From assembly GCA_963854735.1 (NCBI GenBank), contig OY978106.1, positions 682,001-746,000 on the forward strand: a DNA stretch of 64,000 nt. The letters are read 5' to 3'. Below are positions 1 to 8,895 of the stretch, one piece after another. The notes below the pieces were generated by a model. The model worked only from the letters and a program-made list of their open reading frames with translations, made no database searches and had not been told where the DNA came from. The translations under genes and the position numbers were made by a program. Positions within the stretch are counted from its first letter, which is position 1. Every line of letters begins with the position of its first letter. Source of the DNA: Marvania coccoides (Eukaryota; Chlorophyta; Trebouxiophyceae; Chlorellales; Chlorellaceae).

Positions 1-380
1 TTTGCTGCTGCTTCTGCTGTTGTTGCTGCTGATACAGCGCGTGCTGGCGCTGCTGCTGCATCAGAATCTGCTGGAGCTGCTGCTGCTGCAGCTGGCCGAG
101 GTGCTGCAGCTGGGCATTCCGCCGCTGCTCCATGAGCGCCGCAATTTGTGCCTGCTGCGCCTGCTGCTGCTGCGCCTGCGCCGCCGCTAACATGCGCTGC
201 AGCAGCACCGGGTTCTGCTGCAGCTGGGCCATCACCACCGCATTAGGCTGATCTGGGGGCCCAGCAGCTGCCGCCGCTGCTGCCGCTGCCGCTGCCTGCA
301 ACTGTGCCTGCTGCGCCTGCTGTGCTCTCACAGCCTGCGCCAACGCCGTGAGCTGCGCTGCTTGCTGATGGTCTTGCGAT
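1..380. repeat. Imperfect CTG/GCC trinucleotide tract within the FHA-protein exon
   Basis: The stretch consists of imperfect CTG, GCTG and GCC triplets which, read on the minus strand in the frame of the FHA-protein gene, encode runs of Gln and Ala. It explains the spurious Leu-rich reading frames on the plus strand. Confidence 0.8.
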
Positions 381-1274
381 GCCGCTGCTATCTGCTGCAC
401 CAGATTCAAAACTTGAGGATTTGTGGCGGCAGGAAGGGCAGCGGTGGAGTTTGCGGCAGCAAGTGGCGAAACAACCACTCGACGCTGCGCCGCCGCTGCA
501 GTCGTCCCCAGGGGGTGCATCGCGCGAGTCCCAGCAGCGTTGGGCGGCACAAAGCCTTGCGTATGCGCTGCCTGCTGGTGCAGCTGCTGCGCTTGGTGCA
601 GCTGCTGCATCCTCGCGATCTGCTCCGCCTGCGAGGGGCCAGGCCTCTCCGACCCCATTGCTGCCGTCGCAGCCGGGATGGCGTTCTGCTGGGAGGGAGA
701 TAAGGCCATTGCCACAGCGGTGGCACCGGCGGCGGCGGCGGGAGGTTTGCGCTCTTTTTTGTGCACTTGGAATAGCTTGGATTTCTTCTTGGGGAGCAGA
801 AAGTAAAAGGAAATGTCGGCGCCGATTTGAAGGTGGGCCTGGGAGTAGAGAGGCACCGGAGGGCAGCCCGGCTCAAACAGCTCGCCGTCCACCGTGACGC
901 CGTTCTTTCCCAGCACCTCCAGCTCAAATTGGTCTATAAACCGAGGAAAAAGAAAATGGTGTCATTTTTTTCTTCTTTTCCCTGTTCAGAACTGTGTGTC
1001 TTGGAGGGTGGTTTGCCACACGAGAGAAAAAACGAGCAAAAATTGGCTTTAAATGGCGAAATGTTGGGTTCTTACGGTTTTCGAAGCTGTAGTAGATGCG
1101 CAGGTGCTGCCTGGACACGCTCATGGTGTCTCCCAGAATGACATCGAGGGTGGAGTTCTTGGTTCGTCGGCCAAGGACGATGGAGTACTTGCGGACGAGG
1201 TAGTCCAGGTCGGTGCCCACAAGCTTGGCGAATCCAACTCGCTGGAGTCGGGGGTCGTTGGGTACGACGGGCAT
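1..1274 (-). CDS. FHA2-like forkhead-associated domain protein with Gln/Ala-rich tail (3' end outside window)
   Basis: Two exons are visible: 1076-1274 and 1-933, joined across an intron at 934-1075 with GTAAG donor and TTATAG acceptor. The start ATG at 1272-1274 follows a GC-poor leader. The first 140 or so residues form one FHA domain: YSIVLGR, then SRQHLRIYY (phosphopeptide-contact Arg/Ser/His), then ELEVLGKNGVTVDGE and a final FYFLLP. This order and wording match plant FHA2 and the FHA domain of yeast Fhl1, which bind phosphothreonine on nuclear partners. After the domain comes a short Lys-rich stretch (LPKKKSK) that may be a nuclear signal, then a very long tail of Gln, Ala and Leu encoded by CTG/GCTG-type repeats that is still open at position 1. 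FHA2 proteins are usually short (around 300 aa), so the extended polyQ/polyA tail is unusual and suggests a transcriptional regulator. Exact function is inferred. Likely shares a 267-bp divergent promoter with the RWD-RING gene. Confidence 0.8.
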
Positions 1275-1541
1275 CCCGGGGCGCTGCAGCGACGATGATT
1301 ATTCGAATTCAAAATTATTTTATTTTTATTTTTTATGTTGAAGTGGATTAAGACAGTCTGCGGGGGTATAATAACAGCAGCTGCTAAATTCGCGTTCAAT
1401 TAAATTTAAACAGATGTCGATTTTTACTGATTTCGAAAAGTGAGGGGAGAAAAATTGGGGCCGTGCCTGCTTTGCCATTCTTTACATTATATTTAATAGT
1501 ATTAAAATTCAAACCCAATTCTGTCAAACTTCGCCGCCTGG
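1275..1541. promoter_or_regulatory. Divergent promoter interval between the FHA and RWD-RING genes
   Basis: AT-rich 267 bp between two divergent start codons (ATG at 1274 minus and 1542 plus). Contains T-rich runs and TTTAAATTTAA-like AT blocks but no clear single TATA box. Regulatory role is inferred from position only. Confidence 0.45.
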
Positions 1542-2974
1542 ATGGCAGCGAACGCCGACAATGAGACTCTGCAGCTCGAAATTGAATCGCTCGCCTACAC
1601 CTACGAGGGCTTGGAGGTCGTCCATGGCCCCTCACAAACCACCTTAGCGCTGCAACTGGCGCCCCGCCAGCTGGATGGCGACCACGAAGCCTACGTGGCT
1701 CTGAAGCTCGTTCTGGCAGCCGACTCCTGTCACTACCCCGAGACTCCCGCCTCTGTGGCGCTAGAGGACGTGAAAGGGCTTTCCGATACCGCAGAAAGCA
1801 GTATCCGCGCTGCTTTGCATCAGGAAGCCGCGAATTTGGCTGGTGAAATGATGCTAGGGCATCTTGTCGAGTCAGGCCTAGACCTTTTAACCGAGCTCAA
1901 CAACCCTACGGGCACCTGCATTTTCTGCCTAGAGGACGTGGAAACAAGCAGCAGCGGGATTGGTACCGGGTCTGCGGCGGATGGAATTCCTAATCCAGTC
2001 GTAAAAGAAAGCAGCAGCAGCAGCAGCGGAGACGGGTTCACTGCCATCAAGCTGCCGTGTTTTCACTGTTTTCACCGGCTGTGCTTTGCGGCGTGGTTCC
2101 AGTGGCAGCAGAGGGAGCTGCGGGCAGCGGCAGACGAGCCTGTGGGGCACGGAGACACGAGGCCGGCACCCCTTGACGGTGAGAGGCCTCTGGCAGTGGC
2201 GGAACAGAAATGCTCCACCCTCCATTTTTCGTCCTTCTCACCGTCCCTGTTTTACCCATACAATTTAAAATTTCCTTTACCCCCCGCCCGCCCTCTTCTG
2301 CAGTGACTGTCAACTGCGGAGCCACTTTTCGAGGCCTCTTCGCAGTTCGCTGCCCCTCCTGCCGGTGCGAGGTGCTTCCCCACGCGCTCTCCCACAGCCT
2401 TCCCTCCCTATTGGGCAGCTACAGTTCCACATTCGGAGGTGAAAATGGCGAAAAGAATCAGAGTCGGGCGGAATGGGGCGCAGCTCACCCCTCCACGCGT
2501 GAAGCGCTGCCAGAGCCGGCGCTGCGGCAGCTGCAGGACCTGCAGAGGCGGTTCAGCGAGGTTCTGGAGGTGCAGCGGCGTTGCAATGGGCTGGTGCAGA
2601 CGAGCGTGGCCGTCTCAGTGGCGGAGTTGCAAGACATTGCGACGGCAGCAATGGCAACAACAGCAGGGGCTACTGGGGCGGCGGCGGCGGTAGCTGTAGA
2701 GATCAGAACGACGACAGCAGGGCCACCACCTGCTGCGGCAGCGGTAGGAGCTGAGGGTGGCAGTAATGGAGGCGGAAAAGAAAGAAGGAAGGAAAAGGAA
2801 AAGGAAAGGAGGCAGCATGGAGGAAGGGAAGAAGGAGGGGGGCAGAGAGGGGGTGGGAGGCAGCGGCAGCAGCGAGGGAGAGGGAGAGGGGGTGGTGGTG
2901 GCGGCAGGGGAACTGGTGGCGGGGAGAGGCCACCGAGGCAGAGAGGACGAGGCGGAGCAAAAGGAGAGCAATAA
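1542..2974 (+). CDS. RWD-RING ubiquitin ligase (RNF25/AO7-like)
   Basis: Exons 1542-2178 and 2304-2974 join across a GTGAGA...CTGCAG intron (2179-2303), and the frame is continuous. Residues 1-120 look like an RWD domain, with the characteristic N-terminal E-x2-S-L-x-YTYEG motif. A RING finger follows: CIFC, a Ser-rich insertion of about 35 residues between zinc ligands, then CFHCFHRLCF and, beyond the intron, CPSC. RWD plus RING in this order is the layout of RNF25, an E3 ligase working with UBE2D/UBE2E enzymes. A stretch between the RING and the tail is moderately helical. The C-terminal 90 residues are very low complexity: first Lys/Glu/Arg, then Gly/Arg (an RGG-like box). RGG tails bind RNA in other proteins, so RNA or ribosome contact is possible but inferred. 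The stop is TAA at 2972-2974. Family call is good; substrate unknown. Confidence 0.8.
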
Positions 2975-3408
2975 ATGTGTCTGTCTTTCTCTTTTTTACT
3001 CATTATATATGCTATGTAATCTGCACATTTTGTATTGTTTTTTAACAGGATGAAAATCAAGGTGCTAGTACTCTGAAGGTGCTAGTACTCAAAACTTCTA
3101 AATATTTCGCTAAGAATACCAAAACGAAACTAATTCGAAAGCAAAGGCAAGTTTGTATGTATAGGAGAGAGAGTGTTAGCGGTATTGGAAGCGTCAGAAC
3201 GATAAAATATACAATTTTTGATAACCACGCCAGACAATACAAAAAAAGGAAGAAAGATATACGTCGCTAATTTCTATTTCGTCATGAACCCTTCAAATTA
3301 ATTTCACATGCATCGCTAATATGCCGGTATGCAAGTAAATTTCAAAAATGCTGCTGGAAGGAAACTCGTCTAAAAATTAAAAAATTCCCCACACGTGATC
3401 GAATTGAT
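2975..3408. other. Intergenic, convergent 3' ends
   Basis: AT-rich 434-bp spacer between the convergent RWD-RING and universal-stress genes. It holds a short tandem duplication (GGTGCTAGTACTC, twice near 3060-3090). No gene seen. Confidence 0.6.
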
Positions 3409-4022
3409 TCAACTGTGCACTAGAGCCAACGGCCGGACGCACTTTTTCAGAATTTTGGCTGCCACGCTGCCCACTGCGCCCTCGTATCTATCCCGATCCG
3501 TCGGCTTGTTGTGCGCCGCAAGCACCACCAGCGCTGCGTCCCGCTCCTCAGCGTTGCGCAGAATGATGTTGCTGACGGTCTCAGCGGAGGCGTCCGCCCG
3601 CTCAGCAAACAGATTCAGCTCGTAGGGACACCTTTGGGGAGGGGGGGGGGAAATGTTATATCGGTGGCTAAAATTATTCTCAAATAGACCCAAATATAAA
3701 AAACACCGCCCTAAAATGCACAAACCCCACAGAAAACACACATTTTAGTCTTTAGAATGGGCAGGTAGCGGTGCCTGATGGCGTCTTCTGCCGCTCTGAT
3801 CACTGCTGCCTCGTGGTGGCCCCCAGGCTGGGCGAAGTCGAAAGTGGTGCCCGGAACCGAGTGAAACACCTCCAATGGAGGTTTCAGAGACTTTACTACG
3901 TACGTAAGATGGATTACGTCGCCCTCCCTGTACAAATGGTCGACCGCCCACCGGCATGCTGTTGCTGCGGCAAAAGTATCTTCGGCGCAGATAATGATGC
4001 TGCGCTTCCTGACGGTGGCCAT
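3409..4022 (-). CDS. Universal stress protein A-like protein
   Basis: Exons 3742-4022 and 3409-3631 (intron 3632-3741, donor GTGTGT, acceptor CAAAG next to a G/C homopolymer) give 167 aa. The start ATG at 4022 precedes a beta strand RKRSIIICAEDTFAAA and an alpha helix ending AVDHLY, as in the Rossmann-like UspA fold. The second exon has the family pattern ERADASAETVSNIIL then ALVVLAAHN and ends in a strand PLALVHS. The family nucleotide-binding signature G-x2-G-x9-G-S/T is only partly kept: GAVGSVA is present but the upstream G-x2-G is replaced by NKPTDRD. It may therefore belong to the non-ATP-binding group. UspA proteins in plants act in stress signalling. Moderately confident in the family; function not resolvable. 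The donor is weak, so the exon junction may be a few bases off. Confidence 0.7.
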
Positions 4023-4868
4023 TTGAGAAGCACGATGAGCGCCTGCAAATAAATGAAACTCGGTAGAGAGAGAGTTGAGCAAAAAAAAATCTGAACACAA
4101 AAATGGTTGAGCAGAACGATTCTGCGAAGCAGTCGCTTTTTCCATTGGCAATGCGCAATAATGGCAAGACGAAATGCAGCGGAAATACAGCGGAAGAACT
4201 TATTCCTCACTTTGATCTATTGAAATTTTGTGTGCTCCTGCTTCAAAATAATTTCGCAGGTTTGTGGGGCTCGATTAAATCAATTATGATTAGTTCAGAA
4301 TGCGGCTCGCAGCCGAAACAGAGCTACGGCTATTTTCACGTTTTCTTGTGTTTCGGATGTTCTTGCTTTCCACGTGGCACAAAAAAATGTAATGTGTTTA
4401 CATAAAATTTACCATTAATATTATTTGAGCGGGGGAAAAAGTGCTGAAAGGGGGGCTGCATGCGTGATAACGGCATACTCCGCATCCTGCATCTCTTTGC
4501 TCACGGTCACGAACATAGAAAACGCCGCCAGATTAAAGCTTTCTAGGCCAACTCTACCTGTCAAAGGCCCTCATGTAATAATACATCACTTTACACATCA
4601 GACCACCAAGCACACACGTCACTCTCTTTTCCAAGCTCTCCTTCCTCCACTCGCTCAATATCCACCAGTCCGCCTTTCATCGTACCAATACGCTCTCTCT
4701 CCCTTCGTTGCACGCCCACTAAAACACACGACGCAATAGCCCTCTCAATCCAGCCACGCACACATTCACGCGTTTTCAAACCTTCTCACAAAATAATCGC
4801 TCTTCCTTCTATCTGCTCATTCATAAGCCGACAAAAACCACTCTCTCCCCTAGAAAATATCGCGGGGT
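4023..4868. other. Intergenic, upstream of the stress-protein gene
   Basis: About 850 bp of AT-rich DNA between two minus-strand genes; includes T/C-rich CTCTCT runs at 4620-4700. It must hold the stress-protein promoter and the Rxt3-gene 3' region. No coding exon with splice signals was recognised. Confidence 0.6.
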
Positions 4869-6545
4869 TTAGGGCGGGGTGGCGGGGGCCTCCTCGGGGG
4901 CCTCCACTGGCATAAAGTGCACGCGCGACAGCTTGTACTGCTTCTCTCGCACCACCACCCACTCCTTCGCCCACTGGAATTCCTCCCACTGCACCCCATC
5001 CTCCAGCACCTGTACCTCGTCAGCCGGCAGCGGCACGCCAACGGCGCGCATGCCACGGGCGGTGAGCGCCCGGTTGCAGCGCGACAACTTGTAGCACTCC
5101 TCGCCGCCGCCGTCTCCGGGCTTGGAGCGGGTGAGCTCGTAGCGGGTGGAGTGGGACTCCAGGTAGAGCACGTGTGAGTGCAGCCGGGCGGAGGTCCAGT
5201 CGTGGGGCTTCAGGCCGCGGTCACAGATAGTTGCGGCGGTGTACTTTACCCAAGGCTCGTTGACCAGGTTGAACACCGCGGTGACCTCCTGCAGGATCGT
5301 GTGGAGAGTGGTGTGGTTGAGAAGAGGGGGAAGAATAATGAAGAACGGCGTGATTTGGGTGGCCGTGCGTGCAATATCTGTCAGTGGTCGAGGGATGAAA
5401 AATATGCAGCGAAAAATAACCCCGACATGGGCGCAAACATGGAATTTTAACCGCCAAAAAGAGGGATAGATCCATGCGCGCATGATTACGATGCTTAGAA
5501 ATGCGGAAAGAAAGCGAAATTGCGACCAACCTGGACGTGGCGCTGGCGGGAAGCTGGGCCGGCTGCCGACCGAGTGATCATGCGATCGTAATGCGAAGGC
5601 GCAAAAGTGGGGGCAGCAGCGGGGGGCCCCGTGGTGGAGGGGGTCAGATCGAAGCTGTTGCCGGTGCGGGTCACCACCCAGGCTTTGTCCACCGAGTAAG
5701 AGCAGCCAGCGGTTTCGGAGACCCAAGCGCGGGAGCGAATGGAGTTGCGGGCCGTGGACGCGTACGTGACCTGGGCAGGGAGGGGGCGCACCACCACACG
5801 CACCTCCACGACGTCGCGCAGCGGCTGGGTGACTGCGGAAGAGCAAAAAAATGGGAGTGACGGCGGCGAAAATTGAGATATACTGCTAGGGGTGAGATGA
5901 GAGATGAGAGAATTGGGTTGCAGGGTGAGCGAACTTACTAGTGTGGAAGAGGTAGCCGTAGTGCATAAGGACTGCGACGAGGTCTGAGTCTGAGGTGTAG
6001 ATGTCGCTGCCCCATAGCTGACGGGATCGCACCTGACGGTTGTTGCCCGAAAGGTGGACGGCCGGGATGCGGACCTGCAGGATGGGGAGTGGGAGAGGTG
6101 GGAATGAGGTGATCTGGCGAAGAAAGATAGGTTCTTGAGGGTTTTACTTAGGAGAGAGAAAAAATGACTGCACTGCCCCTTGCTTACCTCCACGCACTGG
6201 GGCCCCCCATCTTCGCCTGCGTCGATGAAGAGTTTAAGGTCGTGCAGCGCCTCGCCCTCCTTGTAGGCCAGCATCGGCAGGCGAGGCCCTGCAAGTAAAT
6301 TCAATTTCAGATTGAAAAAAAAATATATATATAAGGAAATAGGGCGAGAAGATGAACAGCCGCCTGTAATCCAAGAACACCCCACTCTCATCCAGGGCGA
6401 CATAGGCATTGCGACGACATAGGCATGCCCCGTCGTGTTTTTTTATCCACCTACCAGATTTTTTCACAACACCAGCAGCGACTTCGACTCTTGCGTGCTT
6501 GGGGGCGCCACCGACTGGAAGAGCCTCGCCGGGTCGTTTCGACAT
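4869..6545 (-). CDS. Rxt3-domain protein, putative Rpd3L-type histone deacetylase subunit
   Basis: Five exons (6455-6545, 6188-6288, 5939-6074, 5531-5832, 4869-5288) sum to 1050 nt, 349 aa, in perfect frame with GT-AG introns. The N-terminus MSKRPGEAL...KHARVE is basic and nuclear-looking. The central block VRIPAVHLSGNNRQVRSRQL is followed by LWGSDIYTSDSDLVAVLMH, the diagnostic Rxt3 motif (W-G-[TS]-D-I/V-Y-T-D-D-S-D). Downstream blocks carry the rest of the conserved fold: VRVVVRPLPAQVTY, RSRAWVSETAGCSY and AVFNLVNEPW. In yeast Rxt3 is a subunit of the large Rpd3 histone deacetylase complex. Role here is inferred from the domain. The last exon ends with an Ala/Pro-rich tail. Tandem on the minus strand with THF1 and pyruvate kinase but separated by 560 bp, so independently transcribed. 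Confidence 0.8.
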
Positions 6546-7107
6546 CGAAAAAATTGATTGACAAAGCCTGCGCCTTGTTTAAGTGGGACCGATGATTATA
6601 AGGGTTGTCTCTGCGAAATCGAAACGTCGGATGGGAAGACCACGGCGTCCCAAAAACAACGACAGATTTTGATTTTATTTTTAAGGCAAAAACATGAAAT
6701 AGAAGTGTCACAAAGAAATCGTCATTGCCATGATGCGTGTGCTACCCTTCTTGAAAGAAAGATTGGGATTCCCATGCCGGCCAGCTGCCTTTGCGCTGCA
6801 CGACGATTGCAGAGGCCACTTTGTCCTGTGTTCCTCAGTGAAATTATCTGCTATCCTGCTACAGCCGCCACTCAACTTTCTTATTTCCTAGTCGGTTTCG
6901 TTTAATTAGAGAGAATTCGTACTCAAGACAGCAGCAAGCAGAGGAAAAACGCCTGTTTCAGCACATGTCGCAGGGCAGTACATCATTGTTAAAAAAAAAA
7001 GGGGGGGGGAGGAAATATGAAAAATCAAAGACAATGTCACCCATCCCAAAAATCATCGATAAAAAAACAAACATTTTTTTGATTTCTATATTATATTTTC
7101 TACTCGT
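6546..7107. other. Intergenic, upstream of the Rxt3 gene
   Basis: 562 bp of AT-rich DNA with A-runs near 6990-7010. No exon recognised; the plus-strand reading frame at 6558-6905 lacks family similarity and coding bias. Confidence 0.55.
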
Positions 7108-8174
7108 TCAAGCTTCCCCGCCCGCTGCCGCCGCCGCCGCCGCCTTGGCTGCCTTGGCCGCCTCCCGCTCAGCCTGCTTTTTCTTCTCCCGGGCGATGAA
7201 CTCCTTCATCAGCTCCTTTGCGCCCTGCAGCTTGGACAGCACGCCCTTGTAGGTCAGCAGGTCCGCATTCACGCGCTCTTGCGGGATGCCCAGCGCCGCC
7301 ACAGCCGCGCCCAGCGCCTTGGGGTCCTTTCCTCCAGTCAGCTCCAGCAGGCGGAAAAGCCCGATGGCGAAAAACTTTGTGTACAGGAATTTGCCGGAGG
7401 CGGTGGCCTCCGCCACCCTGGCCAGGGCCTGCTGGCCCTCGGAACCGTCGGCGGCAGGCACCACGGCGGAGGGTTCGCCGGCGCTGCGAGCCCAAGCCTC
7501 CATCTTCTCGGCATCGGCCCGGTACTGCTGGGGGTCCTCCTGCAGGGCGTCGATGAAGGCATTGAACACCAGAGTGCGCTCCGCCTCGGGCAGGCCCTCG
7601 AGAACCTGTAAAAATTTACAAAGATAAGTTCAATCTTGTTCAGTGCAAGTATTTGGGGATGGATGTATTGGGCTGTCAGAAGCTCAAATTATATGGAATT
7701 TCATCATTTTTGTCACGCTGATTAATTCTAGAGTTGTTTCGGTGGAACAGACAAGCAGCTCACCTGGTCGAAGACTGAAACGATGCCCAGCGCGGTTACC
7801 TCGCTGTACATGTAATTTTTGTTCCAGCGGTAGAGATGCTGCTGCACGAGGAGCTCTTGCACAACGGTGGAGTAGATGGCGGGCAGAGGCTTGGGGAAGG
7901 CCACGTTAAAGGCCTGCTTGGCGTCGGCTACAGTGGGCGGGGCATGAGCAGCGGCCACAGACACCACGCTGCGGGAGGCGGCCGCGCGGCGGGGGTTGGG
8001 GGCGGGCCGGAAGGCGGCCTTGTTAATCCTGTGAAAGGGGAAACGGGGAGTGAGAAGGGGGTGCGGCAGTGGGTCGGTCATCTTGGCCTCGCAAACTGCG
8101 TGATCAAGCACGCACCTGGCTGCCTTCATGGCGACCGCTGATCCAGGCACGGTGGGGGAGATCGTTCGCTGCAT
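7108..8174 (-). CDS. THF1: THYLAKOID FORMATION 1 / Psb29
   Basis: Exons 8116-8174, 7764-8028 and 7108-7605 give 273 aa. The first 50 residues are Ser/Thr/Arg/Ala-rich with few acids, as expected of a chloroplast transit peptide (an in-frame ATG 11 codons upstream at 8207 is an alternative start). The mature part carries the family hallmarks: TVADAKQAFNVAFPKPLPAI, STVVQELLVQQHL, TALGIVSVFDQ, EDPQQYRADAEKMEAWA and FFAIGLFRLLELTG. The C-terminus is a Lys/Arg helix (REKKKQAERE) that becomes an Ala run. THF1/Psb29 works in thylakoid biogenesis, photosystem II assembly and repair and FtsH dynamics. Presence of this gene is strong evidence for a photosynthetic organism. Length is close to the plant protein (about 300 aa). 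Confidence 0.95.
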
Positions 8175-8895
8175 GGTGATGGCTGCGTATTTCGAGTGGG
8201 TGGGCAAAAAAAAAACTCGAACGATGACGGTGATGAAAAAGACGATGGCAAGCAGCCGGAAATGCGCGGCTGTGGTAATTTATTAAATTTCAATTAAATT
8301 GTGATCGATGTATGAAAAATCGGCGGAAATGTGTGGCCAGGTCGCGCTGATTCTTCACAAATGCTGCCAGGCTGGCTTTTTGAGGCCAAGACTCTTCTCC
8401 CTCCCTCCTCTCTCAGAATCGCAGCATTTCGTATATATTTAAACAAGCCCCCTAATAGCAAAGGAGGTCAGCAAAGCATAAGATCGGGGCGAAGTAACAA
8501 AACAACAGGAGAGGAAACCTAAAACTGGCCGGCGGCAGAAGCCGGCCAGCGTTTTGTACAGAGCACTGCCCGCAAACGCAAAGGCGGCCCCACCAGACCC
8601 CTCCTGCGAGATGCGGAACAATGGATGGGTGGCGAAGAGGCAACCGCGACGTAAAAATCCGAGCGAAACATTCGATTTTTTTAGTGGCGGGCTGCCACGG
8701 AAGAGAGAAGCGTTGTGGGATAAGAAAAAAAATGAATAGCAGCAAAGACTTACGCAACACCAAATATGTTATTCCGTCATTCTTATACTAGAGGCCGCAG
8801 CTTCCACCCCCAGCCACGCCCCCCTCAAATTTAATCCGCCGCCAAAACAAAAACAAATTATATCTTTCAAATCATCATCATTCTTGCTAATTTTT
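8175..8895. other. Intergenic, upstream of THF1
   Basis: 721 bp separating THF1 from the 3' end of pyruvate kinase. Contains one strong inverted repeat (8525-8549, listed separately). No coding exon supported. Confidence 0.55.
8525..8549. repeat. Perfect GC-rich inverted repeat (hairpin)
   Basis: Nine-base arms CTGGCCGGC and GCCGGCCAG flank a 7-nt loop, with AAAA before and a T-run shortly after. It is a GC-rich island in AT-rich intergenic DNA, about 350 bp upstream of THF1 and downstream of pyruvate kinase. Function unknown. Confidence 0.7.

Noticed and set aside
6236..6466. Reading frame through the first Rxt3 intron (YVALDESGVFLDYR)
   Set aside because: Looks protein-like, but the frame then runs into a poly-Phe stretch; the GTAGGT donor and TTGCAG acceptor join the flanking exons in perfect frame without it.
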